The notes beneath the pieces are model-generated. The model worked only from the letters and a program-made list of their open reading frames with translations. It did no database searches and was not told the DNA's origin. Positions 1 through 12,224 of a stretch of 64,000 bases of DNA are shown one piece after another. The DNA comes from Pseudorasbora parva (taxonomy: Eukaryota; Chordata; Actinopteri; Cypriniformes; Gobionidae). Position 1 is the first letter of the stretch; every line of letters begins with the position of its first letter. The translations under genes were made by a program, and so were the position numbers. The stretch spans positions 54,316,806 to 54,380,805 of the forward strand of contig NC_090173.1 of the NCBI RefSeq assembly GCF_024679245.1, in the 5' to 3' direction.

Positions 1-60
1 CTTTTTTGTAAGTCGCTTTGGATAAAAGCGTCTGCTAAATGATTAAATGTAAATGTAAAG
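1..60 (+). repeat. 3' tail of a fish SINE/LINE-type retroposon
   Basis: The first bases read GTAAGTCGCTTTGGATAAAA, then GCGTCTGCTAAATG, ending in short AAATGTAAATGT repeats. I recognise this as the tail shared by many fish SINEs and their partner LINEs (V-SINE-like). The body lies outside the window to the left, so neither the family nor the insertion boundaries can be fixed. Confidence 0.7.
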
Positions 61-142
61 ACTGCAAATGTGTTGACTTGACTCGACTTAGAAGACTTAC
101 AGTGCATGTGTCGTATGGACTATAGCTGTTTGTTTGTACTTG

Positions 143-264
<122 letters not shown>

Positions 265-1141
265 ACCCCCAAAAAAATAATAATGACAAAAATGTCACTA
301 TTTATTTTACAGTAAACCCTCCAACAGCCTCTTTATCACACCCACGTTTGATGCAATATATCCGCATCGTATATGAAGTCTAAAAAAGCCTAGAATCGTT
401 TGATCATTTAACACATTCCCTCTTATTTGTGGTAACGGATGATGTCATGGTCGTCATGGTAACAGCAGCTAAATGTCGCCACACAAGGGCCTTTTAACAT
501 GCACACAGAGGCCTAATCACGCTGGAGGAGTGCTGGAATTCATCCAAGCTATTATTCCTTCTATCCCTATGAATTCCATATCTTCAGCCAGCCACAGATA
601 CTCCCACCACATCTGCTCAACGAGAGCACTTAGATCTGCTCAATAGCTCATTGTGCGGTGCTTTGCCAATCCGGCCACTTGTTTCTCCTCCCCTCTTTCG
701 CTAGCTCTCTCTCCTGAGTGTTCATGTTGGTTTTAGACCTGTTCTCCCTCTAAGTATTTGTTCTGTCCAGGGTCAGACGTTAAAGGAACTGAGAAATATA
801 TTTCAATTAATCATAAAATGGCCCTGATATGTCACTAGACATTAAGAAATCATGTTAATTTCAAATACTTCTATCACTGACAACAGTAGTCCGGCCAGGA
901 TATTGCCATTTAAAAGTTGTTGTTGCAGTCCTCAACTGATGTTGATGATGTCATCTTGTGTTTTTGGCCTGAAGCTCCGCCCTCCACCTATCGACCAATT
1001 AAGAAGTCAGTAGTGTTTGGGCATCCGGGTTGCCAAATCTGCTCTAGTTACCACAGCTGCAGATCTACAAATGTTCCTGCTGATCCTGCAGCCAATCTGG
1101 CAACCTCGAGTCAGGGGGAGGGGGATAGTGATTGCAGGACC
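265..1141. other. Intergenic stretch, nothing recognised
   Basis: Mixed-composition sequence with no convincing coding frame, RNA gene or paired terminal repeats. The 78-codon frame at 917-1153 has no recognisable similarity and runs into the mobile element that follows, so it is not called. Confidence 0.5.
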
Positions 1142-1150
1142 AGTTTTGGC

Positions 1151-2336
1151 TAGCCTGACGTGGTCATACTCAATTCTAGTCAGAATATGAGTCTGAAACC
1201 GCTCCATACAACACCGGCAAAGATCGTTAATTCCAGCGCCTGTGCAGACAGGGTTGCCAAGTTTTTACAACAAAACCCACCAACTACTCGCGCTAAACAA
1301 TGGCTTCTCGTGGGGTTCTCCGTGGGAAAAATGGTGTTTGGGGGGTAAAATGTGTGTTATTTTGGCATGGCTGCCTGCTAAAATTCGCACTCATGGGTCT
1401 ATATATCACAAAATTGTCGCTTCAACCCTTGGACATAGTTACATAACCGCGGAAAAAAACGCAGACTTGGCAACACAGTGCATTTGAGCTCTGTCTGTTG
1501 ACATTTGACAATGCGTTGCTTCTTTGCTCTGATTGGTTTGCTCCATTGGGCTGCGATTATGAGGCGTGTTTCAACCGAACCAGGAAAGACATAAATTGGA
1601 CAGAACTTTGTAGGTCTTTCCAATCGATGTCTTTCCTGGTTCGGTTGAAACACGCCTCATAATCGCAGCCCAATGGAGCAAACCAATCAGAGCAAAGAAG
1701 CAACGCATTGTCAAATGTCAACAGACAGAGCTCAAATGCACTGTGTTGCCAAGTCCGCGTTTTTTTCCGCGGTTATGTAACTATGTCCAAGGGTTGAAGC
1801 GACAAGTATGTGATATATAGACCCATGAGTGCGAATTTTAGCAGGCAGCCATGCCAAAATAACACACATTTTACCCCCCAAACACCATTTTTCCCACGGA
1901 GAACCCCACGAGAAGCCATTGTTTAGGGCGAGTAGTTGGTGGGTTTTGTTGTAAAAACTTGGCAACCCTGTCTGCACAGGCGCTGGAATTAACGATCTTT
2001 GCCGGTGTTGTAAAAAAATAAAAGAATTTATTGGTACACAGAGTACTTACCCAACATGATCATCATCTTTGAGAGAAATTAGGAAGGTGAATGCAGATAC
2101 AAACAAGCGCTCCGTTTAGGATTCGAGTAAATATATTCCAAGCCCCTTTGATGATGTGGATGATTACGTTACTGTTGATCATCTGTCCGTCGTCGTCTAA
2201 AGCCTGCCCTGATGATTTCATTGGTCCGAACAGTTTCTGTTCGGAGATAATTACTCCTCTATGGAGCAATGCCAGACCGAATTGCCAGACCTAAAAATAT
2301 TGTGGGCGGGGCTAAATTCGGCTGTCAGCCAGGCTA
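1151..2336. mobile_element. Non-autonomous fold-back DNA transposon with 9-bp target duplication
   Basis: The element begins TAGCCTGAC and ends CAGCCAGGCTA, giving a short terminal inverted repeat TAGCCTG. It is bounded on both sides by the identical 9-mer AGTTTTGGC (1142-1150 and 2337-2345), which I read as the target-site duplication. Most of the interior is a large palindrome (1209-2010). No transposase is encoded; the 81-codon frames in the two arms mirror each other and only reflect the palindrome. A 9-bp duplication fits Mutator-like elements, but no known family was recognised, so the superfamily is an inference. If one or two bases of the 9-mer belong to the element, the duplication would be 8 bp and hAT-like. 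Confidence 0.75.
1209..2010. repeat. Large internal inverted repeat (382-bp arms, 38-bp loop)
   Basis: Positions 1209-1590 are the reverse complement of 1629-2010 with very few differences, for example a five-base block near 1410 against its partner near 1806. The loop is 1591-1628. The arm is long enough to form a stable hairpin in single-stranded DNA or in a transcript. It does not reach the outer ends of the element. Confidence 0.9.
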
Positions 2337-2345
2337 AGTTTTGGC

Positions 2346-3675
2346 CACAATTTTACATACACTTCCTTTAACCAGATCCCAGGTCAAAAATGCAACTGAA
2401 AGTGACACAAAAGTTCCTCCGAATTCGTCCTTTATTTTAGGCCTTTATGGATTTATTTAGCGCTAGCTGGTAAATAACTGAAAACACTGCTTGAGGCAAA
2501 CACTCCCAAACCTTGAAACAACAATCAGGCTACATCAAGCATTTCTGTGCTAGTAGAGCCGTATAATCTACACAAACAAAAGGGACTGTAATTATTTTCA
2601 TTCTAACATGTATTATGTATCAACAACTGTATTTGACAAAGTATTTGGCATAAAGTGATGGCATTCTGTGTTGGCCTGTAGAACTAATTGTACCAAATGC
2701 AGAGCATGTAATTCTTGATTGGCAATAGTAGATGCTGCATTGTTATTTAAGGTGGAAGAATAAACTGTATTTTGGCAGAAACATGAAAAGTTTCTCGCTT
2801 GTAACGACAGTGGACAATGCAACAAATAATCTGCATATACTGTATATAATAATAATAATATACTTTATTTAATAGAGCATCTATAAAATAAGCACCTCAA
2901 AGCACTGTACATAGCACAATAAATAAACATAAAAGTAAACAAGCACATGCTAGTTTAAAAAAATATGTCTGTGAGCTTTAAAATGTCATTGGTCTGAGCT
3001 TCCCAAAGATCAAGAGAAAGAGAGTTACAAGAAGCATAGACAGAAAAAGCCCCGTCACCCAGAGGGTTTGAGGAGCAGCCAACAAATTAGACTATGAGGA
3101 GTGCAGTCAACGATTTGGGTTTATGGGATTAACAGTGCAGTTAAATAATGAGGAGGCATAATTTTAAAAAGCGACACGGAACCAGTGCAAGGACTCCAAA
3201 ATGGTCCTGGTCCCAGTAAGGGTCCTGGCGGCAGAGTTTTGTACGCATTGGAGCTTATTAGGTGTGGATTTAGAAACTCCGGTTTAAAGGGCGATACAGT
3301 AATCTATCCAAGAGACAACAAGTTAATTAGCGTTTCAGCCACAGATAAATTTAGCATAGAGCGCAATCTTGCTATATTTCTGTAGTGAAAAAAAAGGATG
3401 CTTTAACAGTCAGCACAAAGGAATCAAATGTAAGACGGGTATCAAAAATAACTCCAAGATTCCTCATTTTACTTTGAGTCACCAAAACAGAGACATCAAA
3501 CAAACAGAGTCAATGAACCAGCTTTGAGAATGTGAGCATAACTTTTTTTTTTTTTTTACCACTATTTACTCAGGTAGAGGAAATTATTATTCATCTATAT
3601 TTTATTTAAGAAATACTGTCAGAAAAAAAACAAGGTTCAAGGATTTCACCAGATTTTGAGTGTATGGTATTGTCA
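2346..3675. other. Intergenic, with an old degenerate repeat-like segment
   Basis: 2346-2840 holds nothing I can name. From about 2845 to 3500 the text (TTTATTTAATAGAGCATC, then CAAAGCACTGTACA, then a long stretch on GTCCTGGTCCCAGTAAGG) resembles an interspersed repeat common in fish genomes that I cannot classify. No intact frame is present. A 14-17-base T run lies at about 3543-3558. Confidence 0.35.
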
Positions 3676-6600
3676 TAACTTCCACAGACTAACATAACTA
3701 ATCAAACTAATTAAAGTTAACTTCCACAGACTAACTAGTTAACTTCCACAGACTAACATAATTAATCAAACTAATTAAAGTTAACTTCCACTGACTAACT
3801 AGTTAACTTCCACAGACTAACATAACTAATCAAACTAATTAAAGTTAACTTCCACAGACTAACTAGTTAACTTCCACAGACTAACATAACTAATCAAACT
3901 AATTAAAGTTAACTTCCACAGACTAACTAGTTAACTTCCACAGACTAACATAACTAATCAAACTAATTAAAGTTAACTTCCACAGACTAACTAGTTAACT
4001 TCCAAAGACTAACTAGTTAACTTCCACAGACTAACATAACTAATCGAACTAATTAAAGTTAACTTCCACAGACTAACATAACTAATCAAACTAATTAAAG
4101 TTAACTTCCACAGACTAACTAGTTAACTTCCACAGACTAACATAACTAATAAAACTAATTAAAGTTAACTTCCACAGACTAACTAGTTAACTTCCACAGA
4201 CTAACATAACTAATCAAACTAATTAAAGTTAACTTCCACTGACTAACTAGTTAACTTCCACAGACTAACATAACTAATCAAACTAATTAAAGTTAACTTC
4301 CACAGACTAACTAGTTAACTTCCAAAGACTAACATAACTAATCAAACTAATTAAAGTTAACTTCCACAGACTAACTAGTTAACTTCCACTGACTAACATA
4401 ACTAATCGAACTAATTAAAGTTAACTTCCACAGACTAACTAGTTAACTTCCAAAGACTAACATAACTAATCAAACTAATTAAAGTTAACTTCCACAGACT
4501 AACTAGTTAACTTCCACTGACTAACATAACTAATCGAACTAATTAAAGTTAACTTCCACAGACTAACATAACTAATCAAACTAATTAAAGTTAACTTCCA
4601 CAGACTAACTAGTTAACTTCCACAGACTAACATAACTAATCAAACTAATTAAAGTTAACTTCCACTGACTAACTAGTTAACTTCCACAGACTAACATAAC
4701 TAATCAAACTAATTAAAGTTAACTTCCACAGACTAACTAGTTAACTTCCACAGACTAACATAACTAATCAAACTAATTAAAGTTAACTTCCACAGACTAA
4801 CTAGTTAACTTCCACAGACTAACATAACTAATCAAACTAATTAAAGTTAACTTCCACTGACTAACTAGTTAACTTCCACAGACTAACATAACTAATCAAA
4901 CTAATTAAAGTTAACTTCCACAGACTAACTAGTTAACTTCCAAAGACTAACATAACTAATCAAACTAATTAAAGTTAACTTCCACAGACTAACATAACTA
5001 ATCAAACTAATTAAAGTTAACTTCCACAGACTAACTAGTTAACTTCCACAGACTAACATAACTAATCAAACTAATTAAAGTTAACTTCCACTGACTAACT
5101 AGTTAACTTCCACAGACTAACATAACTAATCAAACTAATTAAAGTTAACTTCCACAGACTAACTAGTTAACTTCCACAGACTAACATAACTAATCAAACT
5201 AATTAAAGTTAACTTCCACAGACTAACTAGTTAACTTCCACAGACTAACATAACTAATCAAACTAATTAAAGTTAACTTCCACTGACTAACTAGTTAACT
5301 TCCACAGACTAACATAACTAATCAAACTAATTAAAGTTAACTTCCACAGACTAACTAGTTAACTTCCAAAGACTAACATAACTAATCAAACTAATTAAAG
5401 TTAACTTCCACAGACTAACTAGTTAACTTCCACTGACTAACATAACTAATCGAACTAATTAAAGTTAACTTCCACAGACTAACATAACTAATCAAACTAA
5501 TTAAAGTTAACTTCCACAGACTAACTAGTTAACTTCCACAGACTAACATAACTAATCAAACTAATTAAAGTTAACTTCCACTGACTAACTAGTTAACTTC
5601 CACAGACTAACATAACTAATCAAACTAATTAAAGTTAACTTCCACAGACTAACTAGTTAACTTCCACAGACTAACATAACTAATCGAACTAATTAAAGTT
5701 AACTTCGACAGACTAACTAGTTAACTTCCACAGACTAACATAACTAATCAAACTAATTAAAGTTAACTTCCACTGACTAACTAGTTAACTTCCACAGACT
5801 AACATAACTAATCAAACTAATTAAAGTTAACTTCCACAGACTAACTAGTTAACTTCCAAAGACTAACATAACTAATCAAACTAATTAAAGTTAACTTCCA
5901 CAGACTAACTAGTTAACTTCCACAGACTAACATAACTAATCAAACTAATTAAAGTTAACTTCCACAGACTAACTAGTTAACTTCTACAGACTAACATAAC
6001 TAATCAAACTAATTAAAGTTAACTTCCACTAACTAACATAACTAATCGAACTAATTAAAGTTAACTTCCACAGACTAACATAACTAATCAAACTAATTAA
6101 AGTTAACTTCCACAGACTAACTAGTTAACTTCCACAGACTAACATAACTAATCAAACTAATTAAAGTTAACTTCCACTGACTAACTAGTTAACTTCCACA
6201 GACTAACATAACTAATCAAACTAATTAAAGTTAACTTCCACAGACTAACTAGTTAACTTCCACAGACTAACATAACTAATCGAACTAATTCAACTTCCAC
6301 AGACTAACATAACTAATCGAACTAATTAAAGTTAACTTCCACAGACTAACATAAATAATCAAACTAATTAAAGTTAACTTCCACAGACTAACATAACTAA
6401 TCAAACTAATTAAAGTTAACTTCCACAGACTAACTAGTTAACTTCCAAAGACTAACTAGTTAACTTCCACAGACTAACATAACTAATCGAACTAATTAAA
6501 GTTAACTTCCACAGACTAACATAACTAATCAAACTAATTAAAGTTAACTTCCACAGACTAACATAACTAATCAAACTAATTATAGTTAACTTCCACAGAC

Positions 6601-8309
6601 TAACTAGTTAACTTCCAAAGACGAACTAGTTAACTTCCACAGACTAACATAACTAATCGAACTAATTAAAGTTAACTTCCACAGACTAACATAACTAATC
6701 AAACTAATTAAAGTTAACTTCCACAGACTAACATAACTAATCGAACTAATTAAAGTTAACTTCCACAGACTAACATAACTAATCAAACTAAATAAAGTTA
6801 ACTTCCACAGACTAACTAGTTAACTTCCACAGACTAACATAACTAATCAAACTAATTAAAGTTAACTTCCACAGACTAACTAGTTAACTTCCACAGACTA
6901 ACATAACTAATCAAACTAATTAAAGTTAACTTCCACTGACTAACTAGTTAACTTCCACAGACTAACATAACTAATCAAACTAATTAAAGTTAACTTCCAC
7001 AGACTAACTAGTTAACTTCCAAAGACTAACTAGTTAACTTCCACAGACTAACATAACTAATCGAACTAATTAAAGTTAACTTCCACAGACTAACATAACT
7101 AATCGAACTAATTAAAGTTAACTTCCACAGACTAACATAACTAATCAAACTAATTAAAGTTAACTTCCACAGACTAACTAGTTAACTTCCACAGACTAAC
7201 ATAACTAATCAAACTAATTAAAGTTAACTTCCACAGACTAACTAGTTAACTTCCACAGACTAACATAACTAATCAAACTAATTAAAGTTAACTTCCACAG
7301 ACTAACTAGTTAACTTCCACAGACTAACATAACTAATCAAACTAATTAAAGTTAACTTCCACTGACTAACTAGTTAACTTCCACAGACTAACATAACTAA
7401 TCAAACTAATTAAAGTTAACTTCCACAGACTAACTAGTTAACTTCCAAAGACTAACTAGTTAACTTCCACAGACTAACATAACTAATCGAACTAATTAAA
7501 GTTAACTTCCACAGACTAACATAACTAATCAAACTAATTAAAGTTAACTTCCACAGACTAACTAGTTAACTTCCACAGACTAACATAACTAATCAAACTA
7601 ATTAAAGTTAACTTCCACAGACTAACTAGTTAACTTCCACAGACTAACATAACTAATCAAACTAATTAAAGTTAACTTCCACAGACTAACTAGTTAACTT
7701 CCACAGACTAACATAACTAATCAAACTAATTAAAGTTAACTTCCACTGACTAACTAGTTAACTTCCACAGACTAACATAACTAATCAAACTAATTAAAGT
7801 TAACTTCCACAGACTAACTAGTTAACTTCCAAAGACTAACTAGTTAACTTCCACAGACTAACATAACTAATCGAACTAATTAAAGTTAACTTCCACAGAC
7901 TAACATAACTAATCAAACTAATTAAAGTTAACTTCCACAGACTAACTAGTTAACTTCCACAGACTAACATAACTAATCAAACTAATTAAAGTTAACTTCC
8001 ACAGACTAACTAGTTAACTTCCACAGACTAACATAACTAATCAAACTAATTAAAGTTAACTTCCACTGACTAACTAGTTAACTTCCAAAGACTAACTAGT
8101 TAACTTCCACAGACTAACATAACTAATCGAACTAATTAAAGTTAACTTCCACAGACTAACATAACTAATCAAACTAATTAAAGTTAACTTCCACAGACTA
8201 ACATAACTAATCGAACTAATTAAAGTTAACTTCCACAGACTAACATAACTAATCAAACTAATTAAAGTTAACTTCCACAGACTAACGTAACTAAACAAAC
8301 TAATTAAAC
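3676..8309. repeat. 4.6-kb satellite array, 64-bp higher-order unit (22 + 42 bp)
   Basis: The array is made of two related modules. The short one is 22 bp (TTAACTTCCACAGACTAACT plus AG). The long one is 42 bp; it shares the first 17 bases (TTAACTTCCACAGACTA) and continues ACATAACTAATCAAACTAAT then TAAAG. They mostly alternate, giving a 64-bp unit repeated roughly 70 times, with local runs of two or more long or short modules. Recurrent variants (CACTGACT, CAAAGACT, AATCGAAC) recur in blocks, as expected from unequal exchange. Small open frames in the array are not genes. Confidence 0.97.
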
Positions 8310-8394
8310 ATGGAGATGAAAAAACAAGGATTGTTGTTGCTTCTTTTGTTGTCTTGACAAGAAGTTTACTGAAGTTACTCATTAGCTGAACATG

Positions 8395-8512
8395 TATTTA
8401 AATTGACTTAAACTGAAGGGAATTAGTTGAGCTAACTTAAAAAGTTGAGTGTGATAGGTTGCCTTATTTTTTCAAGTTAGCTCAACTTGTTTTTTGTTGT
8501 TTTGACAAGAAA
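8395..8512. repeat. Copy 1 of a TTGAGCTAAC-type AT-rich repeat
   Basis: A segment reading TTAGTTGAGCTAACTTAAAA, then GTTGAGTGTGATAGGTTGCC and TTTTTCAAGTTAGCTCAACT. It is internally self-complementary (AGTTGAGCTAACTT against AAGTTAGCTCAACT) and recurs at about 9405-9512. This is consistent with a small hairpin-type MITE. Between it and the next MITE (8513-8859) no gene is seen. Confidence 0.55.
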
Positions 8513-8859
8513 GTTCTAAGTAAAAGAAAAAAGAAAAAAGAGCCATATTATAATACTCTGAATGCATGGTCTGAAGCACGTCATGTGCCCTTAGAATCCA
8601 CTTCTAGTTAAACAACGGAAAAAACGGTCGGCGCTACAGGCTCATGGTCCAGAAGGGTCGTGCCTCGTCTCTTAATGAGTTATGGGTGTGTTTTGGGCGT
8701 AACGTTTAAACACACATGGGTGTGTTTCTCATCTCCCATTCCCTTTAAAAGCCAGTTGTGCTCGCACCATGGAGGATTCACCATTTACATGAGGAAAGAC
8801 TGAACGCTTCTCCAGAGATAAATCCTTTTCAGTTCCTCAATATAGCAATGCGCCAGCAA

Positions 8860-9226
8860 CACTGTAAAACAATATTGTTGGTTTAACTTAAAAAAATAAG
8901 TAACCTGGTTGCCTTAAAACTTTGAGTTCATTAAAATTAAAATTCAAAAAGAGTTAATGCAATTAAGAAAATTGGTTTAATAAATTGAAATCTTAAAATA
9001 TGATTGTATCTGAACCACATAAAAAAGTGACAAATCATGTTTCACTCCGTCTTCACGAATAAAACACACATTGACCCAATATGCTTACAAAATATTTTAA
9101 TAATATTTGAAAAATGGTTGTCGATTCTCAAAAATGTTCATTGCATTAACTCATTTTTTTTATTTCAATTAACTCAACATTTTAAGGCAACCAGGTAACT
9201 TATTTTAAAAAAATGTTTTTACAGTG
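8860..9226. mobile_element. 367-bp MITE with CACTGTAAAA termini
   Basis: The left end CACTGTAAAA is matched by TTTTACAGTG at the right end. The inverted similarity continues inward for about 100 bp, both ends carrying ACCTGGTTGCCTTAAAA in opposite orientation. No coding capacity. I could not find a clean target-site duplication, so the superfamily is left open (hAT-like termini). Confidence 0.8.
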
Positions 9227-9404
9227 AATGCTCCTGAACACACCTGGTTTTCAGACCAGACGCCTATCGGTGAACAGATGCGCCAGTGATATTTAAAGAA
9301 CTTGGTGCTGGGTGTGAAAATGATAACTACGTCTTACTGAAACTAGCAAAAACTCTTGTGTCGCATTGTGCCAGGTGTATAATAGGGCCCTGTCTGTCAC
9401 TCAT

Positions 9405-9512
9405 TAGATTAAAAGAGGTTTTAAGCTGACTTTAACTGGAGTGAATTAGTTGAGCTAACATTAAAAATTGAGTGTGATAGGTTGCCTAATTTTTTCAAGT
9501 TGGCTCAATTCG
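9405..9512. repeat. Copy 2 of the TTGAGCTAAC-type AT-rich repeat
   Basis: Same text as 8395-8512 with substitutions (TTAGTTGAGCTAACATTAAA, GTGTGATAGGTTGCCTAATT, CAAGTTGGCTCAATTC). Direct orientation, about 1.0 kb from copy 1. Confidence 0.55.
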
Positions 9513-10010
9513 TTTTTTAGTTGTTGTTTTTTTTGGTTTAGTTTTTTAAGTTTAAAAGATTACCTCATTAAATAAACAAAAGTATTTAAGTTGATTTTAG
9601 CTATATAGCAAATTAGTTGAGTAGACTATAGAATGGGTTGCCTTATGTTTTTAAACTAGTTACAGTACAGTATCGAAGGCGGCTCTAAGATCAAGAAGGA
9701 TGGAAATAAAAGTTGCTCCAGAATCAGAATATAGCATTCTGTGATGCAATTACAAAACCCCACTAAAAATCAACCTGACACATGGAAATGCCTGTAGTGG
9801 AAGAAACATCTTTTCATATGATTATATTGGCTCTTAAGTGAGAAAGTTTTGGGACTCGTGTCACTCTCCTCTGTTTGTGATGAATGATCTGTCACTATTA
9901 TATTCTCTCTCTTATTCGTTGTAGATTAGTGCGGCGGCAGATGGGGTTACTACCCAACTGAGACACACAGGTGGCTCATTCTGAGCTCTAATGAGTGAGA
10001 GAGTTGGTGA

Positions 10011-10011
<1 letters not shown>
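9513..10011. other. Intergenic; short fragment of an unclassified dispersed repeat
   Basis: No gene is seen. The stretch around 9670-9730 (GTATCGAAGGCGGCTCTAAG, then ATCAAGAAGGATG) resembles the same kind of unclassified fish repeat as 2845-3500, but it is too short and decayed to assign. Confidence 0.3.

Positions 10012-10060
<49 letters not shown>
10012..10060. repeat. (CA)n microsatellite
   Basis: About 49 bp of uninterrupted CA dinucleotides. Confidence 0.98.
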
Positions 10061-10063
<3 letters not shown>

Positions 10064-10702
10064 AAGCTCCGTGCAACAGCAGCCTCACACACGAGCCACA
10101 GTATGAGCGATGTCCCTGCGGTGTGTGTTGGGTTTGGAGGGGTGAAGAGGAGAGCGCTGTGTTTCCATAAAACTGCTGCTCAGTGTGAAGTGTAAAACAG
10201 GGTCAGCTGTTGCCAAACCCAGAGCGCTGCCTGCCAAAATCACTAAACGCGTCCAAACCGTTTGTCTTCTACAGATCCTGAGTAACACACAACCTCAGTC
10301 TCAGGCAGAGCTGCTGCTGGTACATACATATTGCAACACTATCAATAAAGTTTCATAAATATTAACCATGTTTGGTTTATAGTGAAATGTAGAGAAGGGG
10401 TTACAAATTAAAATGATTTGGAGATCAACCTTGTAGCTTTGATAACAGCAAACAGTTTATTGTACCTTTAGACAAAGAAGTTTGCAAATGTGTTTTGTTG
10501 TTGAGTATTATATTGAATGCATCAGGCTTTTATGGCTCATATTGTGTGATATATGACAATATGGAGCTCACATTTGAGGGAAAAAAATGCACCAAATTTT
10601 TGTACAGAGACCCAAACTGAACCAAAATATTCAATGTGGTGCGTAATTTTGATATTTAAATGGCTTGTAAATCAATAAGATCTTTATAACAGTGTAGCAA
10701 GA
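10061..10702. other. Intergenic, nothing recognised
   Basis: No supported gene, RNA or paired terminal repeat. The short frames on both strands over 9995-10288 are not similar to anything I know. Confidence 0.5.
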
Positions 10703-11288
10703 TACACTATATAGACAAACGTTTAGGGACGGCTGCATACATAAACTTTAATGACATCCCATTCTTAATCCGTAGGGATTAATATGATGTTGACACACCC
10801 TGATAGGTCAGCTCATAACAGCTTAATCTCTTCTGGGAAGGCTTTCCTCAAGGTCTAGGAGTGTGTTTATGGGAATTTTTGACCGCTCTTCTAGAAGCTC
10901 ATTTGTGAGGTCAGGCACTGATGTTGGATGAGAAGGCCTGGCTCTCAGTCTCCGCTCTAATTCATCCCAAAGGTGATCTATCGGGTTGAGCTCAGGACTC
11001 TGTGCAGGCCAGTCAAGTTCCTCCACACCAAACTCACTCATCCATGTCTTTATGGGCCGACGCTTTGTGTGCGCAGTCATGTTGGAACAGGAAGGGGCCA
11101 TCCCCAAACTCTTCCCACAAAGTTGGGAGCATGAAATTGTCCAAAATGTCTTGGTATGCTGAACCCCCCACACCATAATCTCCCCTTCACCAAACATTAC
11201 ACTTGGCACAATGCAGCAAGGCAAGTACTGTTCTCCTGGCAACCACCAAACCCAGACTCATCCATCAGATTGCCAGACAGAGAAGCCA
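10703..11288 (-). mobile_element. Truncated Tc1-type transposon copy
   Basis: The right end of a Tc1-family element lies at the left edge here. The end motif ACTATATAGACAAACGTTTA begins right after a TA, as expected for this superfamily. The copy runs on the minus strand and stops abruptly near 11288 inside the transposase gene, so the N-terminal DNA-binding region and the other terminal repeat are missing. Only about a third of a normal 1.6-kb element remains. Confidence 0.85.
10823..11288 (-). pseudogene. Tc1 transposase, C-terminal catalytic fragment
   Basis: The minus-strand frame carries the C-terminal half of a Tc1/mariner DDE transposase. GEGEIMVWG comes first, and the conserved block LDWPAQSPELNPIDHLWDEL contains the third acidic residue of the DD34E triad. 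The region that should hold the second aspartate (normally a QDN-type motif before the H-rich turn) reads CSNMTAHTKRR, so that residue is lost or displaced. About 80 bp of consensus seems deleted just after the MVWG motif, where GVQHTKTFW is joined directly. The first catalytic aspartate region is truncated at the fragment edge. It cannot make an active transposase. Confidence 0.88.
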
Positions 11289-12224
11289 TGAGATTAAAAA
11301 ACAATCAGATCCATTGTAAAGCTAATTTTCAATCCCACAGGACTGAAAACAACAGGAACATAACATGCTTATTGTGCAATACCATTATTTCCCAAAAAAA
11401 TGATGTAAGGATGATGAAAGATTCTGTTAAAAATTAAAGTGTTACTAGCACTTCCTATAACTGGTTATAGTGTATCATTTTACTATGAGATATGCTTTAA
11501 AATCTTGCAAATAGTAGCGATGCTATAAAGTATTGAAAATGAATGTACTAACATAATTTCATATTATTACAGTATGATATTCCTGCACTTTCCATAAATA
11601 TAATAATATAATTTTTATTTAATTTTAAAATGTTTTATCTGTAATATCTGATTTGTCAGACAAGTATGTTGTTTGTTTGTTCTAGGTTTTGTGTGTTTGA
11701 TGTGTTCTGATAAGTATAATTGTTTCTACCAGTGAAAATATTCTGTAAACACATGAAAACAGACAGTGTTTTAATATGTAATATAAATAATGGACATTTA
11801 TTCCATATAAATAATAAAAAAATGAACACACACCCCCGTTTGTGTGGGCTGAGTGGGTGATTGGAGCAGCTGAGGTCTCCGCTCTGATTTACTGTGTACT
11901 TCTGAAGGACTTAATGACTACAATGGCTGACAGCTCTTAACCCTTTGAGACTCTGAGGATAATGTAATGTGAACCGCCGTCCCCTTTTGGGCAGCTCTCA
12001 CACACATGCACATTTGTTAAATTGAGCCCTGACTTGCACCACCTGTACACTGTCTTAAGGCCATAGAGGGAGACCATTGTGCCCTCTCACATTTATCACG
12101 TCCACACTGCCACCGTCTGGCCACTGCTCTCACTGCACATGGTGGCATTTCAAGAAATATCTCAGGCAAAAATGAGAAGTCTCATCATTTAGACAGCGAC
12201 AGACATCGAATTGATTTTGTTTCA
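11289..12224. other. Intergenic, nothing recognised
   Basis: AT-rich in the first half, with no coding frame beyond chance length and no repeat boundaries that I can place. Confidence 0.5.

Noticed and set aside
3676..8309. CRISPR-like array
   Set aside because: There are no unique spacers between repeats; it is a tandem satellite in a fish genome.
6604..8382. YVSLWKLTLIS-repeat ORFs on the minus strand
   Set aside because: Products of the 64-bp satellite.
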